A stretch of 64,000 nucleotides of DNA from Fomes fomentarius (taxonomy: Eukaryota > Basidiomycota > Agaricomycetes > Polyporales > Polyporaceae), in NCBI GenBank assembly GCA_022606135.1, contig JABYQN010000003.1, positions 1,612,001-1,676,000 of the forward strand, given 5' to 3'. Every line of letters starts with the position of its first letter. Positions within the stretch are counted from its first letter, which is position 1. Shown here one piece after another: positions 1 to 13,090 of this stretch. A model generated the notes under the pieces. The model was given only the letters and a program-made list of their open reading frames with translations, made no database searches and had not been told where the DNA came from. A program made the translations under genes and the position numbers.

Positions 1-910
1 CAGTACGTGCGCTCATATCCCGGCGCGAACTTGCCATCACCTAAGATAGCATCGGCCTGCTCCTGCGCAGGGATGGGGAGCTGCGAGTCGACTTCGCACG
101 AGTTGATCAGGAGCGGCGCCTTCGAGATCTCGGCGTATTTCTACGATATACGCCTTGAGCTGCAACTCAGTATGCCAGACACGAACGACACCATACCTGA
201 AGGTCGTCGGGGATGTTCAGGAGGGACGGGTGCGAGACCGCAACCGCGTGGACTTCGCCCGCAAATGCAAGATCGAACCCTATCCGTCCGCCATAGCAGT
301 ATCCAGTCGCGCCAAATTTGGTCACGCCCTCGGCCCTGAGGGCGTTGATGACTTTGAGGGTGATCTTGAGGGCCTCGGGTGGGGAGTGCTTTCCGACCCA
401 GTCCGGGAAGCTGAAGGTGGATCCAGGGTCCACTGCGTCAAGCGGGGCGGGATCACCCAGAAAGTAGTCGATGGCGATTGTCTTGTAACCGTTGCGCGCG
501 AAATCATCTGCGAGAAGCTGTGGGGAGGTCGCAAGAGGTGCGTCTCAGACCGATGTGCTGGCGTAGCTGACCCCCCAAAGTAGCTGCGCGGAATTGAGAC
601 GCACCAGGTTGTTCTCCAGCCCGAAGCCAAAGGCGTCGGGCAAGAAAAGGAGGATCTTGTCTTTGGGATAGTCGCCCGCTGGAGTTGCAATGTAGGTATC
701 TACGCCGGCGATGGTCTCGCGCTTGCCTGGGCATCAGATAACACGTTCAGATCATCATTGTGCACGATCTCCATGGTTAAGGAAGGGCACTGACCTTCGG
801 GCGTGCCTTCATGACGGACAGCTGGGACATCGGAGCATTCAGCGGTTCAAATCATATGGGTTACGATATGCTAGAGACTGACCAGTGAAACAATCTTTGC
901 AGAGAGACAT
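1..910 (-). CDS. Dienelactone hydrolase family protein DLH1 (3' end cut by window edge)
   Basis: Alpha/beta-hydrolase of the dienelactone hydrolase (DLH) family, expected in the cytosol; the substrate is unknown. Exons on the minus strand: 883-910, 795-821, 605-726, 197-517, and 1-140 (incomplete). Phases join cleanly and match DLH2-DLH4 exon for exon. Visible landmarks are the start MSLCKDCFTG, the nucleophile motif GYCYGG and the downstream NSCEVDSQ segment carrying the acid residue. The histidine of the triad and the last exon lie beyond base 1. The start was chosen because exon 1 has the same length (28 nt) and phase as in the neighbours. It is head to head with DLH2. Exons 1-3 and intron 3 are nearly identical to DLH2, while the end of exon 4, intron 4 and exon 5 match DLH3, so the gene is a mosaic. 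The family assignment is firm; the reaction is not. Confidence 0.9.
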
Positions 911-953
911 GATTATGAATCGGGCGGGAGATACTCGTCGTTGCTAACCCATG

Positions 954-961
954 ATTATATA
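954..961 (-). promoter_or_regulatory. TATA box of DLH1
   Basis: TATATAAT on the minus strand, about 45 bp before the DLH1 start codon. The sequence between it and the ATG is alignable with the DLH2 leader, so the duplication included the core promoter. Confidence 0.5.
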
Positions 962-2512
962 TGGTGGAGATCTGAGAGAGGAAAGCTTACCAATTTCGGG
1001 CCCGTTCAGCCGAATTTTGATCTATTTTGGTGCTCTCTCTCGGATTTGGTGTGACTGTCCTCTAGGCTCTCCCACGGCGTGCATCCCCAGATATGAAGGG
1101 CAGGCATCTTTGTAGCAGCCTACGTGTCACGTAATTGAACATCGGGCTCTTTGTTCAGTTCCGTGACAGGTAAGCTGTCCCAAACACATCATGCGTGTTT
1201 AGGTGGTGTGTCAAACGGAGGTCCGATTATCAAGCACATGAGCGAAATTTCGGAAGCGGTTTACTCGCCGATGACCGCTTGAGCTATCCAATGTTGACAT
1301 TTTGCAGAAAAGGGTGATCATGCTGCATATATATATAGGGTGATCATGCTGCATGACCACAAGGTTGAATTCAATAAGGGAGTTCGATAAGCGCACAGTA
1401 GCCATTGCCGTTCTCTTGGCGTGGGATTGCCGTAATCATCTCAGAGTTGCCAGAACGTTGAGTGAAGTTTGACTTGGATTGTTGACTGTGCGTGTCGCAC
1501 CCGAAGTGTGCTGACCTCTCCATACCTTAGTTTTACCCGGTGTACTCCGCTTTTCCAAGTGCGAGGCTCGAGACTGGCATCGGTGAGATTGAAAGTTACC
1601 CCGCAACATCGATGGGCAGTGACTATTGAGGTCTACGTGTTTCTTGTTGTGGGCCGAACTAGATATCAATCTGGTGCGTCCACCGATTACAAGCACGTTC
1701 CATTGCACTCCGTTCACAGGAAACGTACCCGCGGCTGGGGTATGATCTGCATCTCATGCATGTGTTATTGTTGCAGCGATCGAAAGCGTCGCCAGGGTAG
1801 AGCTAAAATCCAAGTGCAAGTTGAAGTATTCCTGTCGTCCTGTATGTACGCTAATAGCGCGCCGTGGGGGTCATAGATGTACTGTTTATCGTGTTAACAT
1901 CTGTCCGGCAAGCGGCCTCCGAAACTCTCAATACCTGGACATTCAACCTTAGCCATGCCCTAGTAGCTTGGAACCCTTCTCTATCCAGTTATCTACACAT
2001 CAAGGTCTCTGGGCTCGGAGTCTCAGAGTCATGCATGACTGTGGATCGCGGGCGACTTACTTCAAGGTAAGCTACCAGTCTCTAGATGGTCGAACCCACA
2101 TTTACTGCTAATAGGGGGTAAGGATGCTCAGAAGTGTACCGCGTCCGCCCCGTGCCCAACAACTACTCAGTACTGAAGCGACACTGCGCTCATCTCGTCC
2201 ACCACCGGTCACGACAGACGACGCTGAATTAGACGATGTAGGTCGGGGAAGACATTACTTACTTACTCATGGGCAACGAGTATGCAAATCTGCCCCACTG
2301 CCAAAAGTGACAAGCGTGATTGCGCCATTCTCGCCATTCTCAGGGACCGGGATGTGGGTTGGTGGTTTGAATGGTGATTCATAATCCCGGTGCTATGTAG
2401 CTTTGGACATATGTATCAAATTCGGCCAGACGCTGACCAAGGCCGATCATCAGATCGAATCTCGACCCCCGACCCCACATAGGCGCCCTCAGACCTGGAT
2501 CCACCATACAAA

Positions 2513-2520
2513 TATAAATA
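2513..2520 (+). promoter_or_regulatory. TATA box of DLH2
   Basis: TATAAATA, 57 bp before the DLH2 start codon, inside the segment shared with the DLH1 leader. Confidence 0.5.
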
Positions 2521-2569
2521 CTGCTTGCACATATCCTGGGTTAGCAAACCACGAGCCCGATTCATATTC

Positions 2570-3685
2570 ATGTCTCTCTGCAAAGAGTGTTTCACTGGTC
2601 AGTCTCTAGCATATCGTGACCTATATCATTTAATTCAGAACCGCTGAATGCTCCGATGTCCCAGCTGTCCGTCATGAAGGCACGCCCGAAGGTCAGTGCC
2701 CTTCCTTGACCATGGAGATCGTGCACAATGATGATCTGAACGTGTTATCTGATGCCCAGGCAAGCGCGAGACCATCGCCGGCGTAGATACCTACATTGCA
2801 ACTCCAGCGGGCGACTATCCCAAAGACAAGATCCTCCTTTTCTTGCCCGACGCCTTTGGCTTCGGGCTGGAGAACAACCTGGTGCGTTTGAATTCCGCGC
2901 AGCTACTTGGGGGGTCAGCTGTGCCAGCACATCGGTCTGAGACGCACCTCTTGCAACCTTCCCACAGCTTCTCACAGATGACTTCGCGCGCAACGGCTAC
3001 AAGACAGTGTTCATCGACTACTTCCTGGGTGACCCCGCGCCCCTCAACGCATTAGACCCTGGATCCACTTTCAGCTTCCAGGACTGGATCGACAGGCACC
3101 CGCCGTCCGAGGTCCTCAAGATCACCCTCAAAGTCATTAACGCACTTAGGGCCGAGGGCGTGACCAAGTTCGCCACGACCGGATACTGCTATGGCGGACG
3201 GACAGGTTTCGACCTCGCATTCGCGGGCGAGGTAGATGTTGTCACCACTGCGCATCCGTCTCTTCTGAAGATTCCCGAGGACCTTTTGGTAGGCACGAAA
3301 CTCGCCGATCTCTGTAGCTCGCGCTGAACGTATATGTGGTCGACGTTTGCAGAAATACGCGGAGGTAGCGAAGGCGCCGCTCCTGATCAACTCGTGCGAA
3401 GTCGACTCGATGTTCCCCATTTCTGCGCAGGAGGAGGCCGATAAGATTCTTGGTGGCGGCAAGTTCGCGCCGGGATACGAGCGCACGTACTGGCCAGGAT
3501 GTGTGCACGGCTTCGCTGTCAAGGGAGACATTGTAAGCCATGTCGCATTTATGACTGATCCTGTCTGAGCGGGGTTGTTGCTCACCATGATACCGATGAC
3601 TTCATAGAGCATACCTGAGGTCAAGGCAGGCATGGAGGGCGCGTTCAAGGCGACCATTGAGTTCCTCCAGAAGTACTGGGTCTAG
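2570..3685 (+). CDS. Dienelactone hydrolase family protein DLH2
   Basis: Complete DLH-family alpha/beta-hydrolase of 251 aa, the usual length for fungal members, with no signal peptide. Exons 2570-2597, 2665-2691, 2760-2881, 2968-3288, 3353-3532 and 3608-3685 join in frame. The N-terminus has a Cys pair (LCKEC) followed by VRHEGTPEG, as in many fungal DLH proteins. The nucleophile Cys sits in GYCYGG (about residue 130), the acid in NSCEVD and the catalytic His in VHGFAV. It lacks the AVSHPS segment of DLH1 and DLH3, having VTTAHPS instead. It is head to head with DLH1 and 766 bp upstream of DLH3. Members of this family act on lactones, carboxymethylenebutenolides or related esters; the specific substrate cannot be told from sequence. 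Confidence 0.93.
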
Positions 3686-4451
3686 ATACGCGGGGCCGTT
3701 CGTGAAGGAGGATGGATGGAATGCAGTTTTGTTCAATAGCTGATAGCTGGAGGGGATGATGCCAGTGGGGCCCCCGTGCGTCCTTGATTTAACTAGTCTA
3801 GAGGATGTCTTGGTGATAATGAGTTTCAACGAGCAGATTCACATGATGGAGTTTGAAAGCTTGAGCTGACGTTCTCCCATCGGCATGGTGTCCCGGCCGG
3901 CTTCTGTTCTGATCACGGCCTGTTGACCTAGGTCTTCTGTCAATGTAAGTACTGAACGTCTAGCCTGGCTGTACCTATAGACTGTGGCTGTCTGAGTTGG
4001 GGCATAAGGCGCAGCTTGTCATCTGTGCCCAGTATCACGATTCCACCCCAGTGTCGTGAGGTTCAACATGCAGTGTGGAGGGACCATAAGCCTAGTGCCG
4101 GTGAGAGCGCGTACACACTACTAGTAAGTATATGTCCGGCAAACTGATGGGGAACCTGGAGGACCGTCTTGCTCGGAGGATTGTGTACAGTGAATTGAGT
4201 CATCCCACATGGCATTGAATATTTGAGTGACGATTGCTAAGCTCGTTCCCAACGCTCGCCCGGCAGACCGTGAGTAGTAATCAAGTACTGGTGCAGCGAT
4301 AGGTCACGAGCTAGAAAGGGGATACAGAACTTTCTCGTGTGGAGGGCGCTATCGATGACGACTTGGAGGCTGTATATATATATCCGGATTCCGCTGGGAG
4401 CCTCCTCCAACATATCACACCCCAACTCTTTACGCGACATTCATATCTACC
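3686..4451 (+). other. Intergenic region DLH2-DLH3
   Basis: This 766-bp region holds the DLH2 3' flank and DLH3 promoter. A TATA-like run lies near its right end. I see no ORF with coding character and no repeat. Confidence 0.4.
4373..4382 (+). promoter_or_regulatory. TATA box of DLH3
   Basis: The run TATATATATA lies 79 bp before the DLH3 start codon. Confidence 0.5.
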
Positions 4452-5520
4452 ATGTCTCTTTGCCAGCACTGTGTCTCCGGTAAGTCGCCAAAGGAACTAT
4501 GTAATTCTCAGATTGCCGAAGGGTTCTGAACGCGTGCGCTGCAGGTGTCCGCCACGAAGGAACGCCTGAGGGTGAGTCCGGATCGAGTGCCGATCTACTA
4601 CGCTCGACAACTTGAAGCATGAACACACTGTTCTCCAGGCAAGCGAGAGAAGGTCGGCGGTGTCGACAGCTACATTGCGATCCCGACGAACGACTACCCC
4701 AAGGACAAGGTCCTCCTCTTCCTCACCGACGTCTTCGGGATCGAGCTCGAGAATAGCCTGGTGAGATAATGTCCCCAAGCCCCGTGTGAATGTCAGCCCT
4801 GTTCACACAGGCGTGTGCGCTGTATAGCTCCTCGCCGATGACTACGCGCGCAATGGCTTCAAGGTCGTCGTGCCCGACCTATTCAAGGGTGATCCCATTC
4901 CTGTTGATGGGCTCAACCCCGGCTCTACCTTTGACTTTGGGTCGTGGCTTGGCAAGCACTCCACGGACGAGGTCGTTGGCATCATCCGCAATGTGATCGA
5001 CGCGCTCAAGGCGGAGGGAGTGACGAAGTTCGGTGCTGTCGGGTACTGTTTCGGTGCGCGCCCGGCATTCGACCTCGTATTCGCGGGCGAGATCCACGCG
5101 GTTGCGGTCTCGCACCCGTCCCTCCTGAAGATCCCCGAAGACCTTCAGGTATGATCCCGTTCGTGTCTGGCATACTGAGTTGTATTTCAACGATCATATT
5201 GCAGAAATACGCCGAGATCTCGAAGGCGCCGCTCCTGATCAACTCATGCGAAGTCGACCAAATGTTCCCCATTTCTGCGCAGGAGGAGGCTGATAAGATT
5301 CTCGGTGGTGGCAAGTTCGCGCCGGGATACGAGCGCACGTACTGGCCGGGCTGCGTGCATGGCTTCGCTGTCCGTGGTGACCTCGTCAGTTGCTATGACT
5401 CTAGAAACTAGAGTGCGGATCGGATTGGCTCATTATCTTTGACAGAGCAAACCCGAAGTCAAGGCGGGTAAGGAGGGCGCGTTCAAAGCGAACGTCGAGT
5501 TCCTCATCAAACATCTTTAA
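4452..5520 (+). CDS. Dienelactone hydrolase family protein DLH3
   Basis: Complete DLH-family hydrolase of 250 aa. Exons 4452-4479, 4545-4571, 4639-4760, 4828-5148, 5205-5384 and 5446-5520; lengths 28, 27, 122, 321, 180 and 75 nt are the same as in DLH2 except for the last. Start MSLCQHCVSG, nucleophile motif GYCFGA (the residue after Gly is Ala rather than the more common Gly), acid in NSCEVD and histidine in VHGFAV. The region from the end of exon 4 through intron 4 into exon 5 is nearly identical to DLH1. It is tandem with DLH2, same strand. Assignment to the family is secure; function beyond a small-ester or lactone hydrolase is inference. Confidence 0.93.
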
Positions 5521-5947
5521 ACTGTTTAACTGGCGTCCGTCGGGGCTGCGTGTGAGATGGTGGTTCCAAGATTGACCGGGGCTCAGTCGGATATCATCCA
5601 GGACACTGTCTGTATAGTTTGCATGCGAAATCAAGATGTACAATATTGAACCGTTTGGCATTCGATGTGAAGAGCATCACATTAGAGCGCGTATAGACAA
5701 AGGGGAATGGTCATACAATGGTCGAATTCAGTTGATTCGTGACAACGTCGTACAACGTCGGGCGGTTATGTGACCCTAGTGCGCAGCATTCAGATGGGGT
5801 TATGGAATCATGTTCTCGCCATGAACGTGAACATCCCTGCAGCGCATGCGCTTCCCTCACATACCGTATCTATCTGAACAGCCCACTGTTGTAACCATAT
5901 CCTCTCCCACTCGTGTGCGACCACGCAACTCATGGTTTTAACTCATT
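5521..5947 (+). other. Intergenic region before APP1
   Basis: This 427-bp region holds the 3' flank of DLH3 and presumed promoter of the APP1-like gene. No coding signal or clear TATA box was seen. Confidence 0.35.
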
Positions 5948-8420
5948 ATGTCTGAAGAAATGGCCCCCTCCTGGCGTTCCCTCGCGTCTGCTGCGTCGCG
6001 TTCAATCAAAGGCTACATTACCCAGCAAAGAGAACTCAAACAGGCTTATCCGGCTGCGCGTGGACAGCAAAAAACTGCTAGCGTGGACTCAGCTGGGAAG
6101 CAGTCATGGAGCCAGTGGGCGGGACAGAAGTTGCGTCGCGGAAGTCAGGGTGAATATGATACAAGCGGCGACCGCTTGGCTCTCTTTCCGGGGTGGGCAG
6201 CGAGGAGGTACCGAGAACCTCCAAGCGGGAATGATATTGGTGTGCATGATCTATATGTTCCGTTCTGTCTCCCGTCTGAACAGAGGAGACGCTTTAGAAA
6301 CACCCTTCGATGTCGATGTATATGTCTCTGGGTACGCATACAAGCTCACTGGCGTTGGCTTCAACACACGCGCAGGTCGCACGTTTCTGCGTCTTGCGAA
6401 AAGTACGTCGTCGTGGAACTGCTCGTTCTCTTGATCATAACAGTGCGTACATCTGCTTGCAGGCTTCGCCGCCCTCCCCAAGTTACCGACTGCAACAGGC
6501 CTAAGCCGGTCTACCGAAGACCTTCTTGTAGGAACACATCTACCACCATTGCCTGACGAGATTACGGACGAATCGGAATTGCAAGCCCTCGATGACAGAT
6601 TGCGCCGTCTGGAGTTCGATGCGCAGAGTGACGACGGCAGCAGTCTGAGTCACTTGTCGGATCCGTACCCCATGAATTCAACCTACTCTCTCGGCTCTCG
6701 GACTCCTTCTGCCGCGTCCGCCCCGCCCTCTTTCCCGGTGGGCAATAACAACCAATATGCGCATACTTCTGGATCGGGCAGAACATCGCCGCCGCCAATC
6801 GCGCCGTACGCCTCGTCTGACCTGCACCGTTGGCATGCAAACCTAGAAGCGCGTCTGCATCCGTTCTGGTCCTCGGTGCTCTCCAACCGCGTCGTGCGCG
6901 TGTCGCTGTATGCTGTGGATCCCACTCTATTCGACGAAGGAAGGCAGTCGAACGAGTCCGTCTCGTCGGAGGGCTCCGTTTCCCCAGAGAAGCAGCCTAT
7001 CATGACGCGCGAGGTCACCACGGCTGTGGACGGATCCTTCCAGCTCAAGTTCTCGGTTCCATGGGAGCGCATGTGCGTCCACCCCGGGGCACTGCAGATT
7101 GCATTCGGAGGGTCCGACTTAGAGCACGAGCTGTTTGTTGCTGCAGAGTTGCTTGCGCCGCCTTCGCCTGACCTCGCACCTCCACCTGGCCAATATGCAG
7201 TACATCCGAACGCCAATTATTATCAATCCCGGGAGCCTCGCCCACTATCCGTGACCACCACAGCTTCAATACCGATCCCTCTCTCGCATTCATCAATCCG
7301 GGTCATCTCAGATATCGACGACACAGTCAAGCTCTCGGGGATCTTGAATGGCGCGCGGGCAGTGTTCCACAACGTGTTCGTGAAAGACCTCCGGGACAGC
7401 GTCATCCGGGGCATGGGAGATTGGTACACCAACATGTGGAAACGCGGCGTCCGGTTCCACTACGTGGTGAGTTATCTTCCGCCTCCTCTCACTCCACACG
7501 GTCCTCCCTCGCTCACGTCTTCTCGGTAGTCTAACGGCCCGTTCGAGCTCCTGCCGGTCGTAAACGAGTTCCTCCAGATCTCTCACCTTCCCCCAGGCTC
7601 GATCCGGCTGCGGTCCTACGGCGGCCGCTCGCTCTTCAACGGGCTGCTCTCTGCGCCCGCGATGCGGAAACGCACCGGCGTCCTCGACGTCCTGAACCAC
7701 TTCCCCGACGCGCGCTTCTTCCTCGTCGGCGACTCGGGCGAGCAGGACTTGGAGCTCTACGCGGAGATCGCGCGCGACCGCCCAGACCAGATCCTCGGCA
7801 TCTTCATCCGCGACGCGAGCGGCGGCCCCGGTGAGAGCTCAGTGTGTCCGCTAGACGACCCAATTGGCCGAGATGCGTGGCAGTTCGCCGCCTTTGAGTT
7901 GGACACGCCGAGCTCGGCGTCGTCTATGTCGACGATGAGGGAGAGACTGTCAGAGGCGTCTGGCCGCCGTTCGGGGCGGAGCACGCCTTCGAGGTCTATG
8001 TCGGACGCGATGCCCCCCGCCGTGCCGAACAAACCTAGCCGTTCGTATTCGGGCTCGGAGATGAGGCCGTTGACGTCGACGTCGAGTGCAGAGTCGGGCA
8101 GATACGACTACTTCAGTTCCGCGGCCCCGACACATCCATCTATCACGGAGGAGCTACAAGGCGTTCCACCTATGGCGCTCATTCGCGATGCCAGTGGGAG
8201 GGATGAGAGGCCATGGCCTCCACCCGGGTTTAGCAACCCGAAGCCGCCTGCGCTGGGTTCTCAACGTGAAGAGGAAAAGAAACGGGCTGAACTGCAGGTA
8301 CGCCTGTGGAGGGTCAGGTTAGAAGTTCCCACACGGGTACCTATACGCATCTTCCGAGAACCGGAGGATTGCGTTGAGGTCAACGAGATCCTCGACAGGT
8401 TACAAGTTCGCGGCCGGTGA
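5948..8420 (+). CDS. APP1: APP1-like phosphatidate phosphatase (DUF2183)
   Basis: Mg-dependent phosphatidate phosphatase of the APP1 family, which in yeast acts at cortical actin patches and endocytic membranes and converts phosphatidate to diacylglycerol. Exons 5948-6207, 6284-6402, 6463-7466 and 7530-8420 give 757 aa. The N-terminal part carries the family segment DVDVYVSGYAY (exon 2). The HAD-type catalytic motif DIDDTVK, a DxDxT signature, lies near residue 410, followed by the conserved FHYVSNGPFELLP across the last intron and by GDSGEQDLELY. The C-terminal 200 residues are Ser/Pro-rich and probably disordered, ending in a short conserved-looking IFREPEDC segment. The long spacer between the N-terminal region and catalytic motif is normal for this family. 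The start was chosen for the APSWRSLASAASRSIKGYI-like opening. It is convergent with SEC72. Confidence 0.9.
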
Positions 8421-8601
8421 CTGTAGTGGAGCTTTCCGACTGCTATAGCAAGTGCATGTGTAGTGCGCTGCCTTCCATGGACATTGTCCTTTTTATTGCG
8501 TATTCATCCCTCAGTTCCAGTCTCCAGGAGTCCATGCATTTGTACCATGAGGATATACACTGTACACATACCGTACCATACCATAGCGTAGAAATAATAC
8601 A

Positions 8602-9514
8602 TCAGGACACGGGTATAAGTGAGGGCGACTTTTCCAACCCATTCGCATTTGAAGGGTTGAGGTGCGACTCGATGTCCGTCAGCATCTGGTTCATTTCCTG
8701 CAACGGCCGCGACTCCTTAAGTCCCACACTTCTGTGACGTAGGCTACTAAAAGTGACGCACCTGATTATTGGGCTCGAACGACAGACCCAGTTGAATCGC
8801 CTCTTTTGCATCGTCGTACTTGCCCATCTTCATCAATGCGCGCGCTTTCCGGAAGTGGCCCTTGCTCCAGGGTCGCTTGAGTTGGATGACGGTCTCGGCG
8901 TCGACCAGCGCGCTGAGGTAGTCGCCTGCCTCAAAGAAGGCAGCGGAACGGTTGGAGAGAATCATGGAGAGCTCTTCGCGCATGAGCTGTTGAGCTTCCC
9001 ACGGCGGCCGCTGCACGGCAATACTTGCAGCCATGGTGTACCGTTGGATAGCTTGTACGTGCATGCCACCCTTGAACAAAGTCTACTCGCACGAGGAATC
9101 TCAGTCCCTAGTCCCAGCACATCAGCAGAGACACAGCTATATACGCACATTTCCTTCGTCTTTGGTGTTTGCAATGGCAGTGGAGAGGTTTTGGGACACA
9201 ACTTGTGGAGGCGGGGGACAGCGGAGGTTGGGGTTCGCGACAAGTATGCGCGATAGTCTGTTCAGACTCCTGTAGTCGACGCCGCAGTCCGCGCACTTCT
9301 CCTGCTGGTGCTTGCCGCATAGTACGGTCGCGTTGTCCGGAGGCCCGAGCGAGAGATTGACGGGGCGGAAGCTCTCTTCAATAAGAGCCTGCATGAGCGG
9401 GTCTGGGGGACGCATGGCCATCTGCTGCTGTTGCTGCTGCTGCTGCTGCATCTGCGGTGGGGGGCCGTGGGTGTGCGTGGGCTGGCCGGGGCCATGCGAG
9501 TGTCCGTGCGACAT
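8602..9514 (-). CDS. SEC72: Translocation protein SEC72-like TPR protein
   Basis: Homologue of Sec72, the TPR subunit of the Sec62/63 post-translational translocon, which docks cytosolic Hsp70s at the ER membrane. Exons on the minus strand: 9149-9514, 8762-9082 and 8602-8697, giving 260 aa; introns are 66 and 64 nt. After a His/Gly/Gln-rich N-terminus with a pure Gln run comes the segment PDNATVLCGKHQQEKCADC, then TPR helices (about residues 120-235) with ILSNRSAAFFEAGDY and GHFRKARALMKMGKYDDA, and an EMNQMLTDIE tail. It is longer than yeast Sec72, with the extra length at the N-terminus. The exon 3 acceptor was placed at GAAATGAACC because the other nearby AGs lead to a stop or a less conserved join. 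It shares a promoter region with DED1. Confidence 0.88.
9421..9450 (-). repeat. CAG-type trinucleotide repeat in SEC72
   Basis: A run of CTG/TTG on the plus strand encodes a block of nine glutamines in the SEC72 N-terminus. It is a candidate for length variation between strains. Confidence 0.8.
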
Positions 9515-9875
9515 GGTTAGGGAAAGAAAGGAGAAGGGAAAGGGCGGACTAGGACGAGATGACTGGGAGAGTGAGTGGAGGTGCTAGCTGTGAGCGCTTG
9601 AATGTGGTGCCAGTGGCCGTTGATTGGCCGACGCGCTCTGCCACGTCGCGTCAAGTTGGAACGCCAGTGCGCCGCATTCGGCAGTGTAGTTACATAAGCG
9701 TGCTGCAGGCGGTGTTTGTAAGCTTGCAGGGGCGGAGGGAGAAATTTCTCACTCGCCTTTGTGGTGTACCATCATCACTGTTCTCTCCCAACTCGTTTCC
9801 AGCTCAACGCTCATAGACGAAAAATCTCGACAAGTCTTCATATCTTCGTCTTTCTCTTCACCTACAACGCATAAT
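9515..9875. promoter_or_regulatory. Shared promoter region SEC72 / DED1
   Basis: Only 361 bp separate the divergent start codons of SEC72 and DED1. The right half is pyrimidine-rich on the plus strand (DED1 leader), a common arrangement for highly expressed fungal genes. No TATA box was seen. Confidence 0.5.
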
Positions 9876-11993
<2,118 letters not shown>

Positions 11994-13090
11994 ATCCGGC
12001 TGGGCTCGCCTCCACGTCCCCGTTTTTCTAGAACGACTTTCATTCACTCGAGTTTCATCCCATCTCTAAAACTTTCCTTCACCTCATTTTCGATATATGC
12101 CCCTTCCCTATGTCCGCCCATGCAACGACTCCGCCTCACGCCCTGATTCGTCGACACGCTCACATCCAAGTACTCCGGTTCCGGTTCGATTCATACATGC
12201 GCTGCTCTCACAACACTCACGCTCTCGGTCTCGTTGCACTCATCTGCTCATCGTCTATTGTACGGCCCTACTAATCCGTCTGTTTCAGTACTCGGCGCAG
12301 ACCGCCATATCCTTATTGCAGCATCACTCCCCATAGATGTTTCGGGGCCTGTCCAGCATGAGCAGAGCTAATGTCTACCTTCGTTTCGCGATACCCTGAT
12401 TTATTGCGACGCGCAGTCGGACATTTACTATATCCTAGCATCACGAGACAATCTGTTAGAGCATCGCATACCATCTTGTACCGTAGTAGCATCTTCTTTA
12501 TCGAGGCATCACTGGTCGTTGTATATACATGGGTACGAACAGAACAACGTGGAAGCGTCTGAAAGCAATGTGGTGGAAAGAAGCAGCGAAGAAATTGAGG
12601 ACAACCACACAATTGAATCGGTAAGAAGGAGCAAGGCTGGCCAGGTGGAGAAAGGCGGAAATAGCCCCTCTTAGCGTTCGGACATCGGGATGTGTGGCTG
12701 GAGCCTGGGGGTAAATGATCACCTTCGGTTGGTCGTCCGCTTACAGTGACACAGCAGCGTTATTACGGCTACACCCTCCTTCTATCCGTCCAGCACATTC
12801 GTGTTTTTCGCTGCACGCAACACACATTGTCTCAAGACTCTTGCGCTTTCGCCGCCAGAGAGCCCTTTGTCAGCGCCACCTGAATCTTCTTGCGATCAAA
12901 GACTCGACGCCGAAGATTGAAGACAAGCAGACGGAGTAGAGCTATAACCACAGCGACAGAGCCCCTCATTCAGTCCCATCTGACACGCATCCACGTAAGC
13001 CACCTCCATCGCGCAGACTTCCTGTCCACTGTCCCATCATCCCCGTAATTCGCAAATTGGGCGCACCACACGAGCTGACTGACATTCTCG
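11994..13090 (+). other. Intergenic region after DED1
   Basis: A 1.1-kb stretch with the DED1 3' flank and the promoter of the next gene. It contains short ORFs on both strands without family resemblance or splice-consistent extension. I see no gene. Confidence 0.4.

Larger units (their letters stand above)
911..2569. other. Divergent intergenic region between DLH1 and DLH2
   Basis: This 1.66-kb region separates two head-to-head DLH genes. Only its outer ends (about 100 bp on each side) are recognisably inverted copies of each other, including the GGGTTAGCAA and GAATCGGGC blocks near each start codon. The interior, about 1050-2450, shows no similarity between arms that I can see and no convincing ORF. 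A short direct repeat of GGTGATCATGCTGCAT occurs near 1313 and 1339. Confidence 0.5.
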
